DNA from: Flavobacteriia bacterium | GTDB lineage: Bacteria > Bacteroidota > Bacteroidia > Flavobacteriales_D > Crocinitomicaceae | Assembly: GCA_947463445.1 (NCBI GenBank) | Contig: CANHRS010000011.1 | Location: 1 to 46,410 of the forward strand | Direction: 5' to 3' | DNA: 46,410 bases | Part shown: positions 17,584 to 26,365 of the stretch, in pieces | Numbering within the stretch: position 1 is the stretch's first letter | How the letters are laid out: each line of letters starts with the position of its first letter | Position numbers and translations under genes: made by a program | Notes under the pieces: generated by a model | Seen by the model: only the letters and a program-made list of their open reading frames with translations | The model's database searches: none | Told to the model about the DNA's origin: nothing

Positions 17584-19005
17584 CTAACAGCGAAATCCAA
17601 TTTTCCCATTGGATTTTAATAAACCATCTTCTTGCAATATCGTTTCAATTTCATTTTGATTTAGTTCGCCTAATTCGCTTAATAATTCCATTTTAAGTTC
17701 GCAGTTTATTAATTGTGCAGGAGTCCAGTCGGATTGAATAATTTGTTTTGAAAATGCTTTTGAAATTCGTTGATTGATTGGGGAAGCATGCATTAATAGT
17801 TCTCTTACTTCTACAGATGGAAAATCAATTTTTGATTTAAATAAAAATCTTCGTTCGAATGCTTTATCCATATTTTTCTCCATATTGGTTGTCGCAATTA
17901 ATATCCCTTTGAAGTTTTCTAATAATTCTAAAATCTGCGCTTGTAGTTGATTTGAGAAGATGTCATTACTTTGGTTAACAGCAACGCGTTTATTCATTAA
18001 ACCATCCGCTTCATTCAAAAGAAGTATTACAGGACGGTCTGTTTCTCGTGCTATAGTATGATATGCTTTAAAAAGTTGTTTCATGTTTTTTTCTGATTCA
18101 CCAATCCATTTTGAAACGATTTTAGTATAATCTGCATGCATTAAAATTGCATTTGTGTTTTTTGTCAATTGATATACAAATTCTGTTTTCCCAGTGCCCG
18201 AAGGACCAAATAATAAAGTAGTCAATGAATGTTGCAAGTGTTTTTTAGCGTGTATGACTCCTTCTAGCGAATCGAAAAGTTTTCTGTTTGAAGCATTGTA
18301 ATGTAAAGTGATTGGTTTGATGTCGTTTGAATCGATTAAAGAATAAAAATCATACTGTTTTGTTTTTATTTCTTCTAAAATTGGTACATCCACTCCGTTC
18401 ATCAACATGACACATCTTTTAGTCGGAGCAATTCTAGCACAAATTCCATTCTCAATTTTTACGTTTAACAATTCTTGCTCCATGTTTTTCCCTTCTTGGT
18501 CTATAAATAATTGTGTTATTTGATAATGTTCAGTAGGGGATAATTTAATTTCACTTAAGAAAACAGGATGATCATTTTCTAAAAAATGACTAACAACATA
18601 AAGTAAAATTTTTATTTCTAGATCATTTATTTTGTTGCTAATTATAAAGTCTAAAAATGTGTTTTGAAAGTTTTTTCCAAAAAATGCATGCTTAAAATCG
18701 AGAAATTTTTTCGCAGTTGTGTTTGCTAAAAAGAAACTGAAAAGTAGATAACCTTCCTTATAAAAGAGGTTTAATTCACTTTCCTCAACATTGGAGGATT
18801 GATTTAATTCAACCGATAAGGAGGAACTATTTCTCCCAATTTTGAGTTTTATTTTACCCGATTTTAAATTTGAAAACAAACATTTTAGATTGGTTAAAGA
18901 ATGACCATTAAAGAAGTTTTCGTTTAAACAAATGGTTTCTTGGTTTGCAAGTTTTTGAATCGCTAACTTTAAACTTGACACACTATTTTTTCGGATACTA
19001 TTCAT
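17584..19005 (-). CDS. AAA+ ATPase with unknown N-terminal domain
   Basis: The 473-residue protein has about 250 residues of unrecognised N-terminal sequence and then a classic AAA module: Walker A GPSGTGKT (267-274), pore-loop-like SKWIGESEKN, Walker B LLLNEAD (328-334), sensor-1 ATTN (371-374) and arginine-finger segment FERRF. The Walker B aspartate is Asn331 while catalytic Glu332 is kept, a variant known in some bacterial AAA proteins. Such enzymes remodel or unfold protein complexes. It heads the cluster with the membrane protein (29-base gap), the coiled-coil protein and the zincin-motif protein. A FtsH-like split remodeller/protease is one guess. Confidence 0.8.
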   Translation of the reverse strand: MNSIRKNSVSSLKLAIQKLANQETICLNENFFNGHSLTNLKCLFSNLKSGKIKLKIGRNSSSLSVELNQSSNVEESELNLFYKEGYLLFSFFLANTTAKKFLDFKHAFFGKNFQNTFLDFIISNKINDLEIKILLYVVSHFLENDHPVFLSEIKLSPTEHYQITQLFIDQEGKNMEQELLNVKIENGICARIAPTKRCVMLMNGVDVPILEEIKTKQYDFYSLIDSNDIKPITLHYNASNRKLFDSLEGVIHAKKHLQHSLTTLLFGPSGTGKTEFVYQLTKNTNAILMHADYTKIVSKWIGESEKNMKQLFKAYHTIARETDRPVILLLNEADGLMNKRVAVNQSNDIFSNQLQAQILELLENFKGILIATTNMEKNMDKAFERRFLFKSKIDFPSVEVRELLMHASPINQRISKAFSKQIIQSDWTPAQLINCELKMELLSELGELNQNEIETILQEDGLLKSNGKIGFRC

Positions 19006-19160
19006 AGAGTCGGATTTATATATTATTAATAATGAGTAAATTACTAATGATTTTGTATTCTTTTAAAACCGTTAGAATCGGTTTAATCTATTATTTTAGA
19101 TAGATCAGGAAATAGAATACGATTTTTGAACTTAAATAAGTCTAATATATATTTGCACTA

Positions 19161-19628
19161 TTAATCTATACTATATATTCCATACGGATTACTAATACCT
19201 TTAAAACTTAAATTACCTCGTTCATCAACGCTAAAAGTAATTTGCCAAGGGATTAATGCATCCCCAGTTTCGGGATCTGTAGTTTGATATTGAAATCCAA
19301 GAACGTCTTTATCGTCAAGTATGTTTTTTAAACCGTGCTCTAAAATATAAACAGCAAATTCATATTCCTCAAAAGAAGATCCTTTAGAAATGGAATCAAA
19401 TTTTACTTTATCTAATGTAGTTTTACACTTTGTCTTTAAAGTGTCTATTTCAACACTAAGAGTAACGATGGAATCATTTTTTATTTCTTGACTTAATCCA
19501 GTGAATGAAATACTCGAAGAAAGGATGAATAAAACTAACATATACTTGAATTTGTTAGACTGATTGTTTTTGACATTAAAATCTAATGGGACTTTTGTTG
19601 ACATTATCAACTTACTTTTACTTTTCAT
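19161..19628 (-). CDS. Secreted protein of unknown function
   Basis: The 155-residue frame has a hydrophobic segment at about residues 29-46 (YMLVLFILSSSISFTGLSQ), preceded by a long Lys/Asn-rich stretch. The true start may be at the internal Met before LVLFILSS, which would leave a standard signal peptide ending at Ser-Gln. The mature part ends with a compact region, WQITFSVDERGNLSFKGISN, similar in style to TonB-C-like or other small periplasmic domains, but no family is assigned. It lies 155 bases upstream of the AAA+ gene in the same orientation. Confidence 0.5.
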   Translation of the reverse strand: MKSKSKLIMSTKVPLDFNVKNNQSNKFKYMLVLFILSSSISFTGLSQEIKNDSIVTLSVEIDTLKTKCKTTLDKVKFDSISKGSSFEEYEFAVYILEHGLKNILDDKDVLGFQYQTTDPETGDALIPWQITFSVDERGNLSFKGISNPYGIYSID

Positions 19629-20080
19629 AATCTTTTATTTTAAGAGTGAATATTCGCTTCTTAAATAGATAACTAACAAAAGATAATTTTTGTGACAGAA
19701 TTTTTAATGTTTTTAAAAACTATTTTAATAACGTGTAATTCTTTAATATATTGATTGTGATTTTGAATTTCAGAAAGGAGCAGAAATTAAATGGATTTCT
19801 TTAATACAGAGAGAGGGTTTAATTTTTTAAATCAGAATGTTTCAATTTTTACTTTGTTAAAATCAACTTTTAATCTTCTGCGTAACTCTGTATATAATCC
19901 CCCTTTTTTTCTCCACTAATATTTTATCCTTTTATTATTTTCTAAAATAATAGAAATTCGCCATGTTTCAAAAAATCAAAATGTTACCTATTTCGACTAT
20001 TTTTCATTTCTCATCAAAAAAATTATTTAATAGAATAAGTTTTGAGTTGTGGGCTAAATGTGGGCTAAGTTTTAAAATAA
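19629..20080. other. Intergenic region next to ssrA with short repeats
   Basis: No convincing gene; two frames of about 43 codons (from ATGs near 19790 and 19963) are too short to trust. A perfect inverted repeat TATTATTTT/AAAATAATA lies near 19934-19953. Two direct copies of TGTGGGCTAA (20048-20057 and 20059-20068) sit just before the ssrA terminator and may be recombinase or protein binding sites. Confidence 0.45.
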
Positions 20081-20119
20081 AAAAGCGTAATCTCTTTTAA
20101 ATTAAGTGATTACGCTTTT
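20081..20119 (-). terminator. Terminator of ssrA
   Basis: Arms AAAAGCGTAATC (20081-20092) and GATTACGCTTTT (20108-20119) form a perfect 12-bp stem ending in a T run on the minus strand, 17 bases after the tmRNA 3' end. Confidence 0.85.
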
Positions 20120-20135
20120 ATAATTTGTTTTAAAG

Positions 20136-20536
20136 TGGAGCTGGAGGGGGTTGAACCCTCGTCCAAACATAGAATTTTCAAGGCTTCTACATGTTTAGTT
20201 TTTGATTAATTTTCGATTGTACAACGGACAAAAACACCCAATATACAACTTATCTTCTGTTGTCTTATGCCTTCCACGAAGTAAGGTTGGCACCAGTCTT
20301 AAATGAATGATTCTCCCTAGTTCCATGCCTAAAAGACGGAGGCAGCGGAGGGAGAACTTGTTCCGCCTACTATGATTCAGCTGGAATTAAGCTTTATCTA
20401 TCTAATAGATTAAGCAGCAAGTGCGTATGACGTGTTGTCAATTATAGTTCGAGACAGGATATTAAAGAGCTCCACCTCAACGCTCTACATGCTTACACTT
20501 GACTATCGCTTATGCTGTCAAATCCAATACAGCCCC
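20136..20536 (-). ncRNA. ssrA: tmRNA
   Basis: On the minus strand the RNA begins GGGGCTGTATTGGATTTGAC (20536 downward), the conserved tmRNA 5' end, and closes with the T-arm GGACGAGGGTTCAACCCCC and CAGCTCCA. The 5' GGGGCUG pairs with CAGCUCC to form the acceptor stem, with one G-U pair. CCA is not encoded. The proteolysis tag can be read at 20410-20439: resume codon GAC, tag DNTSYALAA, then TAA. AATT before the resume codon keeps the A at -4. tmRNA rescues stalled ribosomes and tags the peptide for proteases. A hairpin terminator follows, and a GT4 gene diverges 110 bases upstream. Confidence 0.97.
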
Positions 20537-20633
20537 AGTATTGTATTGTAAAAGTACGATAAAACAGAAGAATAAACAATATAAAGTCATATAGATAAGA
20601 GAAATAAAATTCAACAAAGTATTTTCAAATTTG

Positions 20634-20641
20634 TATTTTTG
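20634..20641 (+). promoter_or_regulatory. -7 element of the GT4 gene, very close to the ATG
   Basis: TATTTTTG fits TAnnTTTG exactly and ends 5 bases before the ATG at 20647, so transcription would begin at or next to the start codon (leaderless mRNA). Confidence 0.5.
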
Positions 20642-20646
20642 TTCAA

Positions 20647-21903
20647 ATGCAAAAAAAACACATACTTTTCGTTTCTTACGATGGAATGACAGATTCACTA
20701 GGACAATCACAAGTTATTCCGTACATTATTGAATTAAGTAAAAAAGATTATAAATTCAGTCTAATCAGTTTTGAAAAAGAGACTAATTATAGGAAATTTA
20801 AAGATACTATCAAGCAACTTTGTAATACAAATAATATCGATTGGTATCCTAAAAGTTATACTAAAAAACCACCTATTTTAAGTACAATATGGGATATTTT
20901 TAGAATGTATCGAGAAACAAAAACAATTCATAAAAAATCACCAATTGACATAATTCATTGTAGAAGTTATCAAGCTGCATCCATCGGTCAACGAATGCAA
21001 TCAAAATTTAATATTCCATGGTTATTTGACATGCGTGGGTTTTGGGCGGATGAACGAGTAGATGGAGGGATATGGAAGTTATCGAATCCAATTTTTAAAT
21101 TTATTTATAAATTCTACAAGAAAAAAGAAATCGAATTTCTCATCGATGCCGGAGCTGTAATTTCTTTAACTGAAAACGGGAAGGAAGAAATTTTATCGTG
21201 GCAACACAAACAAACAACGCCTCTAGCTTTACGTGAAAAGCAATTAGATATTTCGGTAATTCCTTGTTGTGTGGATACGGAATTATTTGATAAAGATAAA
21301 GTTACTATTGATCGCCAATCGGAGTTAAGGACAAGTTTAAATATTCAAGCAGATCAATTTGTGCTAGGATATGTTGGTTCTATCGGAACTTGGTATATGT
21401 TACCTGAAATGTTAGATTTTTTCCAAGTATTAGAAAAATCGAATCCAACTGCTATATTTTTATTTATTAGTAATGAGGGGGATAAGGTGAAAGAACTTGC
21501 GGCGCAAAAAGGAATTTCGGAAGATAAAATTCGAGTTATTTCTTGTTTACATAGTCAGGTAGCAAGTTATATTTCTCTATTTACCGCATCTATTTATTTT
21601 ATTATTCCTGCCTATTCCAAAAAAGCATCTTCCCCAACCAAACAGGCAGAATTAATGTCTATGGGAATTCCGGTTATATGTAATGCTGGGGTAGGAGATT
21701 CTGATTTAATTGTCCAAAAACACAACGCAGGTTGGGTGGTTGATAATTTTACTCAAGCGAATTACGAGATGGTTGTCGATGCCATCGAAAAAAGTGATTT
21801 TTCGGAATTCAAAATGATTTCGGAAACGTGTAAATCTATTTTTGCACTTGAAAAAGGGGCGGAAATCTTCGAAAAATCCTACTTAAGAATTTTAGATAAA
21901 TAG
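20647..21903 (+). CDS. Glycosyltransferase family 4
   Basis: The 418-residue protein has a GT-B fold signature. The N-terminal half begins HILFVSYDGMTDSLGQSQV, with a donor/acceptor loop containing IDIIHCRSYQAA and a DMRGFWADER motif. The C-terminal half starts at LGYVGSIGTWYML and ends with SPTKQAELMSMGIPVICNAG, where E in the KQAE motif is the usual nucleotide-sugar phosphate ligand. It transfers a sugar from a nucleotide donor, probably for cell-surface polysaccharide. The gene stands alone, divergent from ssrA. Confidence 0.9.
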   Translation: MQKKHILFVSYDGMTDSLGQSQVIPYIIELSKKDYKFSLISFEKETNYRKFKDTIKQLCNTNNIDWYPKSYTKKPPILSTIWDIFRMYRETKTIHKKSPIDIIHCRSYQAASIGQRMQSKFNIPWLFDMRGFWADERVDGGIWKLSNPIFKFIYKFYKKKEIEFLIDAGAVISLTENGKEEILSWQHKQTTPLALREKQLDISVIPCCVDTELFDKDKVTIDRQSELRTSLNIQADQFVLGYVGSIGTWYMLPEMLDFFQVLEKSNPTAIFLFISNEGDKVKELAAQKGISEDKIRVISCLHSQVASYISLFTASIYFIIPAYSKKASSPTKQAELMSMGIPVICNAGVGDSDLIVQKHNAGWVVDNFTQANYEMVVDAIEKSDFSEFKMISETCKSIFALEKGAEIFEKSYLRILDK

Positions 21904-22098
21904 TAGCAAATACACTTCATCTATAATTTGCAACATTCTTTTTTAGACGTAACTGTCTATCAAATATATCGTTTAGATACATTTAAATCATAAAAAAAAT
22001 TATTTTGGGTGTAGTATGTTTTAAAAAAAACACTAATTTAATAGCTATGTATTTTTAGAATAAGTTGATTAACTATGTGTAACTAAAATTAATAGATT

Positions 22099-22644
22099 AT
22101 GTCTTTACCAATTTTAAATGTATTAGAAAATTTAGGAGTTCCACAAGTAGCTTCTGAAGTAATATTGTTAAATGAACCCTTTGATTGGACGAAAACAAAC
22201 GCGTTAATTGAAGAAATTGAACTTAAATTAGCTTCGGAAGTTGATTTAGGAAAACGAAAAAAAATAGTAAAAGTTGTAACAGAAGCTTTGGATAATGTGT
22301 GTAAACATTCTTCGGTGTATCCGCATCAACAAGTATCTAGTTTTATTTGTCATTTAGATAGTGAGAAACTCTATATTTCAACCAGAAATTTAGTGCCTAA
22401 CGATCAAATCGGAAATTTAATTTTAAATGTGCAAAAGTTAAATCTCGCTAATCAAGAGGAATTAAATCAACTCTATCGTAATCAGTTAAAGCATGGAAAA
22501 TTAAACGCTGAGGGAGATGCAGGTTTGGGCTTAATCGAAATCGCACGAAAATCTACTGAAAATATTCGTTTTACCGTGGAGTATTACGATGTGATGAATG
22601 CTTATTTCACGTTTTTAATCACACTTAACATTAAAACTTTATAA
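22099..22644 (+). CDS. SiaB-family protein kinase (DUF6272), HATPase type
   Basis: The 181-residue protein has a GHKL ATPase core: N-box VVTEALDNVCKHS (residues ~55-67) and G-box GDAGLGLIEIARKS (~140-153). SiaB of Pseudomonas phosphorylates SiaC, and the phosphatase SiaA reverses this in a partner-switching pathway that controls aggregation and c-di-GMP. The next gene, one base away, encodes the SiaC-like substrate, and a SpoIIE phosphatase converges from the other side. Assignment rests on family pattern and neighbourhood. Confidence 0.85.
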   Translation: MSLPILNVLENLGVPQVASEVILLNEPFDWTKTNALIEEIELKLASEVDLGKRKKIVKVVTEALDNVCKHSSVYPHQQVSSFICHLDSEKLYISTRNLVPNDQIGNLILNVQKLNLANQEELNQLYRNQLKHGKLNAEGDAGLGLIEIARKSTENIRFTVEYYDVMNAYFTFLITLNIKTL

Positions 22645-22645
22645 T

Positions 22646-23017
22646 ATGGAACATTTATACGTAGAAGGAACTAAGATGACTCCGAATGTTATATTAGATT
22701 CCGACAAAAAAGTTTATTCAATTACTGGTAGTTCAAGACCAGAAAACCCCTTACAATTCTATAAGCCAATTTTTGAATGGTTAACCAATTACTTAGAAAA
22801 TACCGAAGAAAAGATGGTATTTGAAGTCCAATTGGACTATTTTAATACTTCTACAAGTAAAGTATTATTGGATTTATTTGAACTTTTCGAAAAGTTTGCG
22901 GAAACTAAAGATATTCATGTGGTTTGGTATTATCAATCGGATGATGAAGAAATGCAAGAAGCCGGAGAGGAATTACTGGATCTTGTAGAACTTTCCCATG
23001 AGATTAAACAAATGTAA
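22646..23017 (+). CDS. SiaC-family regulatory phosphoprotein (DUF1987)
   Basis: The 123-residue protein is a DUF1987 member: it begins MEHLYVEGTKMTPNV, has a central LDYFNTSTSKVLLDLFE with the Thr/Ser that is phosphorylated in SiaC (NTS-T/S-K motif), and ends with VVWYYQSDDEEMQEAGEELL. Its switch partner is the kinase encoded one base upstream. When unphosphorylated, SiaC in Pseudomonas binds a diguanylate cyclase; the target here is unknown. The terminator at 23028-23067 ends the pair. Confidence 0.88.
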   Translation: MEHLYVEGTKMTPNVILDSDKKVYSITGSSRPENPLQFYKPIFEWLTNYLENTEEKMVFEVQLDYFNTSTSKVLLDLFELFEKFAETKDIHVVWYYQSDDEEMQEAGEELLDLVELSHEIKQM

Positions 23018-23027
23018 TTTTCGTTTA

Positions 23028-23067
23028 AAAACAACAAAGGCTACTGAAAAGTAGCCTTTGTTGTTTT
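23028..23067. terminator. Bidirectional terminator between siaC-like and SpoIIE genes
   Basis: AAAACAACAAAGGCTAC (23028-23044) and its exact complement (23051-23067) form a perfect 17-bp stem with a TGAAAA loop and T runs on both strands. It separates the convergent genes. Confidence 0.93.
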
Positions 23068-23082
23068 AAGTATATTAGGAAG

Positions 23083-26000
23083 TTAAATTTCAACTCCAAT
23101 CAATACAACATCATCCATTTGCTCATAGTTACCTCTCCAATTTTCGTAGGTAGTGTCAAAGAATTCTTTTTGAGATGCAGTTGGTTGCGCTCCAACCTCT
23201 AAAATTGCTTTTTTAAGGTTTGCGATTTTAAATCTATTTTCTTCATCATTCATTTGATCTGCATACCCGTCGCTGAACGTGTAAATTTTATCTCCTTTTT
23301 GTAATTCAAGTGTATGCTTCGTATAAGGAGTCATTTTCTTGTAGATACCAATTGGTTGTTTATCCGCTTTATATTCCAATAATTCTCCATCTCTCAATAC
23401 ATACATTGGGTTATTTGCTCCAGAATACGAAAGTGTGTTTGTATTCAAATCCCAACAACAAATGGCTATGTCCATTCCATTTCTCATTTTGTCATCTGAG
23501 TTTAAATCCACATTTTTATTCAATGTTTTTATCACGGAATCTCGAAGTAAATCTAAAATTTCATTCGTTTCTTCTATCTCTTTTTCGATGATAATCTCAT
23601 TGAGTAAAGACATTCCAATCATGGTCATAAATGCACCTGGTACACCATGTCCAGTACAATCTGCTGCTACCCAAAATACTTTGTTCGATTTTGTTTTATA
23701 CCCCCAATAAAAATCACCACTAACGATGTCTTTTGGTTTAAATAAAATGAACAAATCTTGGAAAATATTTTGGAAATATTCGTCGGATGTAATAATTGCC
23801 TCCTGAATTGTTTTTGCATATTCGATACTTTCCGTGATTAATCCATTTTTTTCCTGAATTTCATCTCTTTGTTTAACAACTTCTGCAGTTCTTTCTTTTA
23901 CGATGTTTTCCAAACGAATATTTGCTTCCCTTAATCGTCTTGTATAGATTCGGATAAATCCATATACAGAAAACACAAAGAGTAACACATAGCTGATGTA
24001 AGCATAAATAGTTCTATACCAAGGCGGCGTAATTCTAAATGAATACATTCCGATTTCAGAAACTTGCCCAAATACGTTTTGTGCACGTACCATGAATGTA
24101 TATTTTCCTTCAAATAAGTTCGTATAACTTTTAAAATTATCTGCGTTCCAAGAAGACCACTCTTCATCAAAACCTTCTAATTTATATTGGTATACAATTT
24201 TATCTTCATTATTAAAGAATGGGTTGGTAAATACAAAATTGAAGGCGTTTAAGTCATAATCAATTTTTGGAATGAATTTGTGTAATTGATGGCTTCCACT
24301 AATCACATTATTATCCGCATCCAAATGTAAAAAGGAACCTCCAAATAATAATGAATCTTTTCCAATAAACACCTGTCTTATCAATGCTTTATTGCTGTAA
24401 TTCACGTTGCGAATTTCTTTTTTATTGTATTGGTACAAGCCGAAAGGTGTTCCTAACCAAATACTATTGTTTTGCGCATAAAACGAATAGATATGCATTT
24501 TTGGCAATTGCTTCAAATGTAGGGTGTCTCTATGTTTGTTTTTTAAGTTAATACAAGAAAAACGCGCGCTATTGTCGCCATAGGTAGAGGTAAATATCAT
24601 GTTTTTACCAAATTCTTTAATACGGAATACACCGGTAACATCCTTACACATAAAATCACCAAATTCACACGATTTAAGTAATTTATTTTTACTTTCATCC
24701 ATTACATATAGTCCTGCTTTTGTGGCAACATATACTTTATTTTTAATGGAAAATACTTGATTATAACTATCGAATTGTAGTCCTTCTTTTCGCGATAATA
24801 AATGGATGTTTTTCTTCCTATCGATATAACCTACACCCGTATTTTCAGTAGCAAACCAAATTCGTTCTTTTTTATCCAATGCAATAGAACGAACAGGACT
24901 TTTTGTTTCTATAATCCGAACGGATGATTTTGTTGCTAAATCGTATGTATAAATACCATTGCTACATCCAAGAATTAAGGCATTGTCTTTTTGGTTGAGA
25001 CACCAAACGGTATTTTGGTTGAAAAGATTTGTGACCGTTTTCGTTGCGTCATTAATTTCAAATAATCCATTAGCATTCCCTAAAAACAATCGTTTGTTGA
25101 AGTTTAAAAACTGCCAATTTTCATTTTTTACTCCATCAATAGGGACAAATATGCCGTCTTTTAAATATTTCACACCTACTGCGCTCGCAATATACATCGT
25201 GTTATTAAAATGAATAACATCTTCTACCGTACCTTCAATTCCTTCGTTTTCACCCCAATTTTTAATCCCTGAATTGATTTCGACACGTGCTACTCCTTTA
25301 TCTGTACATAACCATATGTTTCCCATACGGTCATTAAATACTTTATTGATAGCGTTGTTTAATAGGCCTGTTTTGGTGGTTATTTGACTCATGAAATTAC
25401 CAGCCATGTCAAAAATCAATGCACCTTGGTTAATCGTACCTACTACAATTTTATTGTTAACTGTTTTTTCGATACTATATACATAGGCTTGCATTAGAAA
25501 ACTATTGTAAGATAAAATGTTATTGCGCGTTGCATTTATTTCTCCTGTTTTGGAATTGTAAATGATTACAGGATCTTTCCCTGTTAAAAAAAATATTTCG
25601 GTATCCGATACTTTAACTCCACCTACAACAGGGATATTAACAAACGCTTTTCCGTTCTTTAATGGTTTAATAGTTCCCTTATCGATTTCTAAAAGTCCTT
25701 CTTTTGGGGAACAAAAAATTACTTGATTCCCAATTTTATTGATAGTCATAAAAACAGGTTTCGCAATGAATTTCACTTCTTTTCCGTTCCAACTATAAAT
25801 TCCATTATCTGTCGAGAAATAAACATATCCTTCATCGCTAACACAAGTCCAAACATTCTGAAAATCTCTATATTGTTTGGGAGTTTTGTTTTTTAAAGAA
25901 ACATACTCCATTAAACCTTGTTTGTTTGGTTTTAAATAACCAAATTCTCCAACTCCACCTACGAATATTGTTCCACGATCATTTTTACAAAACGAAAGTG

Positions 26001-26235
26001 GTGGTGCTTGATTCGTTAATTGAATAGAGGTCCAATTGCGTCCATCATACATGGAAATTTTTGTTCCGGACGCAAAATAAAGAACACCATTCTGATCCTC
26101 GATTCCAGTCCATGCTTGGCCGTTTAATCCAGATGTTTTTTGGTCAAAATTTTTGATGAAGTAATTCCCCCCATCCTGGCCAAAGTAGCTAAATATTAAT
26201 AGGGTACAAACTAATGCAGCTATAATTTTATTCAT
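23083..26235 (-). CDS. Propeller/Y_Y_Y sensor with SpoIIE-type PP2C phosphatase
   Basis: The 1050-residue protein has a signal peptide and about 650 residues of regulator-propeller repeats (such as NIWLCTDKGVARVE, IWLGTPFGLYQY). A Y_Y_Y domain follows (EGKYTFMVRAQNVFGQ), then one membrane helix (YAYISYVLLFVFSVYGFI), a coiled coil (RLENIVKERTAEVVKQRD) and a PP2C domain (DIVSGDFYWG, ADCTGHGVPGAFMTMIG, SDGYADQMN) with its metal-binding Asp residues. Thus a periplasmic sensor drives a cytoplasmic Ser/Thr phosphatase. It takes the place of SiaA beside the SiaB/SiaC-like pair. A TATTTTTG -7 box lies 24 bases before its ATG. Confidence 0.93.
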   Translation of the reverse strand: MNKIIAALVCTLLIFSYFGQDGGNYFIKNFDQKTSGLNGQAWTGIEDQNGVLYFASGTKISMYDGRNWTSIQLTNQAPPLSFCKNDRGTIFVGGVGEFGYLKPNKQGLMEYVSLKNKTPKQYRDFQNVWTCVSDEGYVYFSTDNGIYSWNGKEVKFIAKPVFMTINKIGNQVIFCSPKEGLLEIDKGTIKPLKNGKAFVNIPVVGGVKVSDTEIFFLTGKDPVIIYNSKTGEINATRNNILSYNSFLMQAYVYSIEKTVNNKIVVGTINQGALIFDMAGNFMSQITTKTGLLNNAINKVFNDRMGNIWLCTDKGVARVEINSGIKNWGENEGIEGTVEDVIHFNNTMYIASAVGVKYLKDGIFVPIDGVKNENWQFLNFNKRLFLGNANGLFEINDATKTVTNLFNQNTVWCLNQKDNALILGCSNGIYTYDLATKSSVRIIETKSPVRSIALDKKERIWFATENTGVGYIDRKKNIHLLSRKEGLQFDSYNQVFSIKNKVYVATKAGLYVMDESKNKLLKSCEFGDFMCKDVTGVFRIKEFGKNMIFTSTYGDNSARFSCINLKNKHRDTLHLKQLPKMHIYSFYAQNNSIWLGTPFGLYQYNKKEIRNVNYSNKALIRQVFIGKDSLLFGGSFLHLDADNNVISGSHQLHKFIPKIDYDLNAFNFVFTNPFFNNEDKIVYQYKLEGFDEEWSSWNADNFKSYTNLFEGKYTFMVRAQNVFGQVSEIGMYSFRITPPWYRTIYAYISYVLLFVFSVYGFIRIYTRRLREANIRLENIVKERTAEVVKQRDEIQEKNGLITESIEYAKTIQEAIITSDEYFQNIFQDLFILFKPKDIVSGDFYWGYKTKSNKVFWVAADCTGHGVPGAFMTMIGMSLLNEIIIEKEIEETNEILDLLRDSVIKTLNKNVDLNSDDKMRNGMDIAICCWDLNTNTLSYSGANNPMYVLRDGELLEYKADKQPIGIYKKMTPYTKHTLELQKGDKIYTFSDGYADQMNDEENRFKIANLKKAILEVGAQPTASQKEFFDTTYENWRGNYEQMDDVVLIGVEI

Positions 26236-26259
26236 TGGTTTTGTTTAAATTGTTTTGCG

Positions 26260-26267
26260 CAAAAATA
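26260..26267 (-). promoter_or_regulatory. -7 element of the SpoIIE-phosphatase gene
   Basis: TATTTTTG on the minus strand matches TAnnTTTG and lies 24 bases before the ATG at 26235. Confidence 0.5.
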
Positions 26268-26365
26268 CACGTAATTAAATAGTTTAACAACCCTTTTTTC
26301 TATTAAAAAGATTGTTAAATAGCGTGTTATAAGTTTTTTTGCGTATTTAGTTGTTGGATTTGTAA

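Noticed and set aside
19790-20099. Two frames of about 43 codons before the ssrA terminator
   Set aside because: Short, unmatched, and the second ends inside the terminator; no support as genes.
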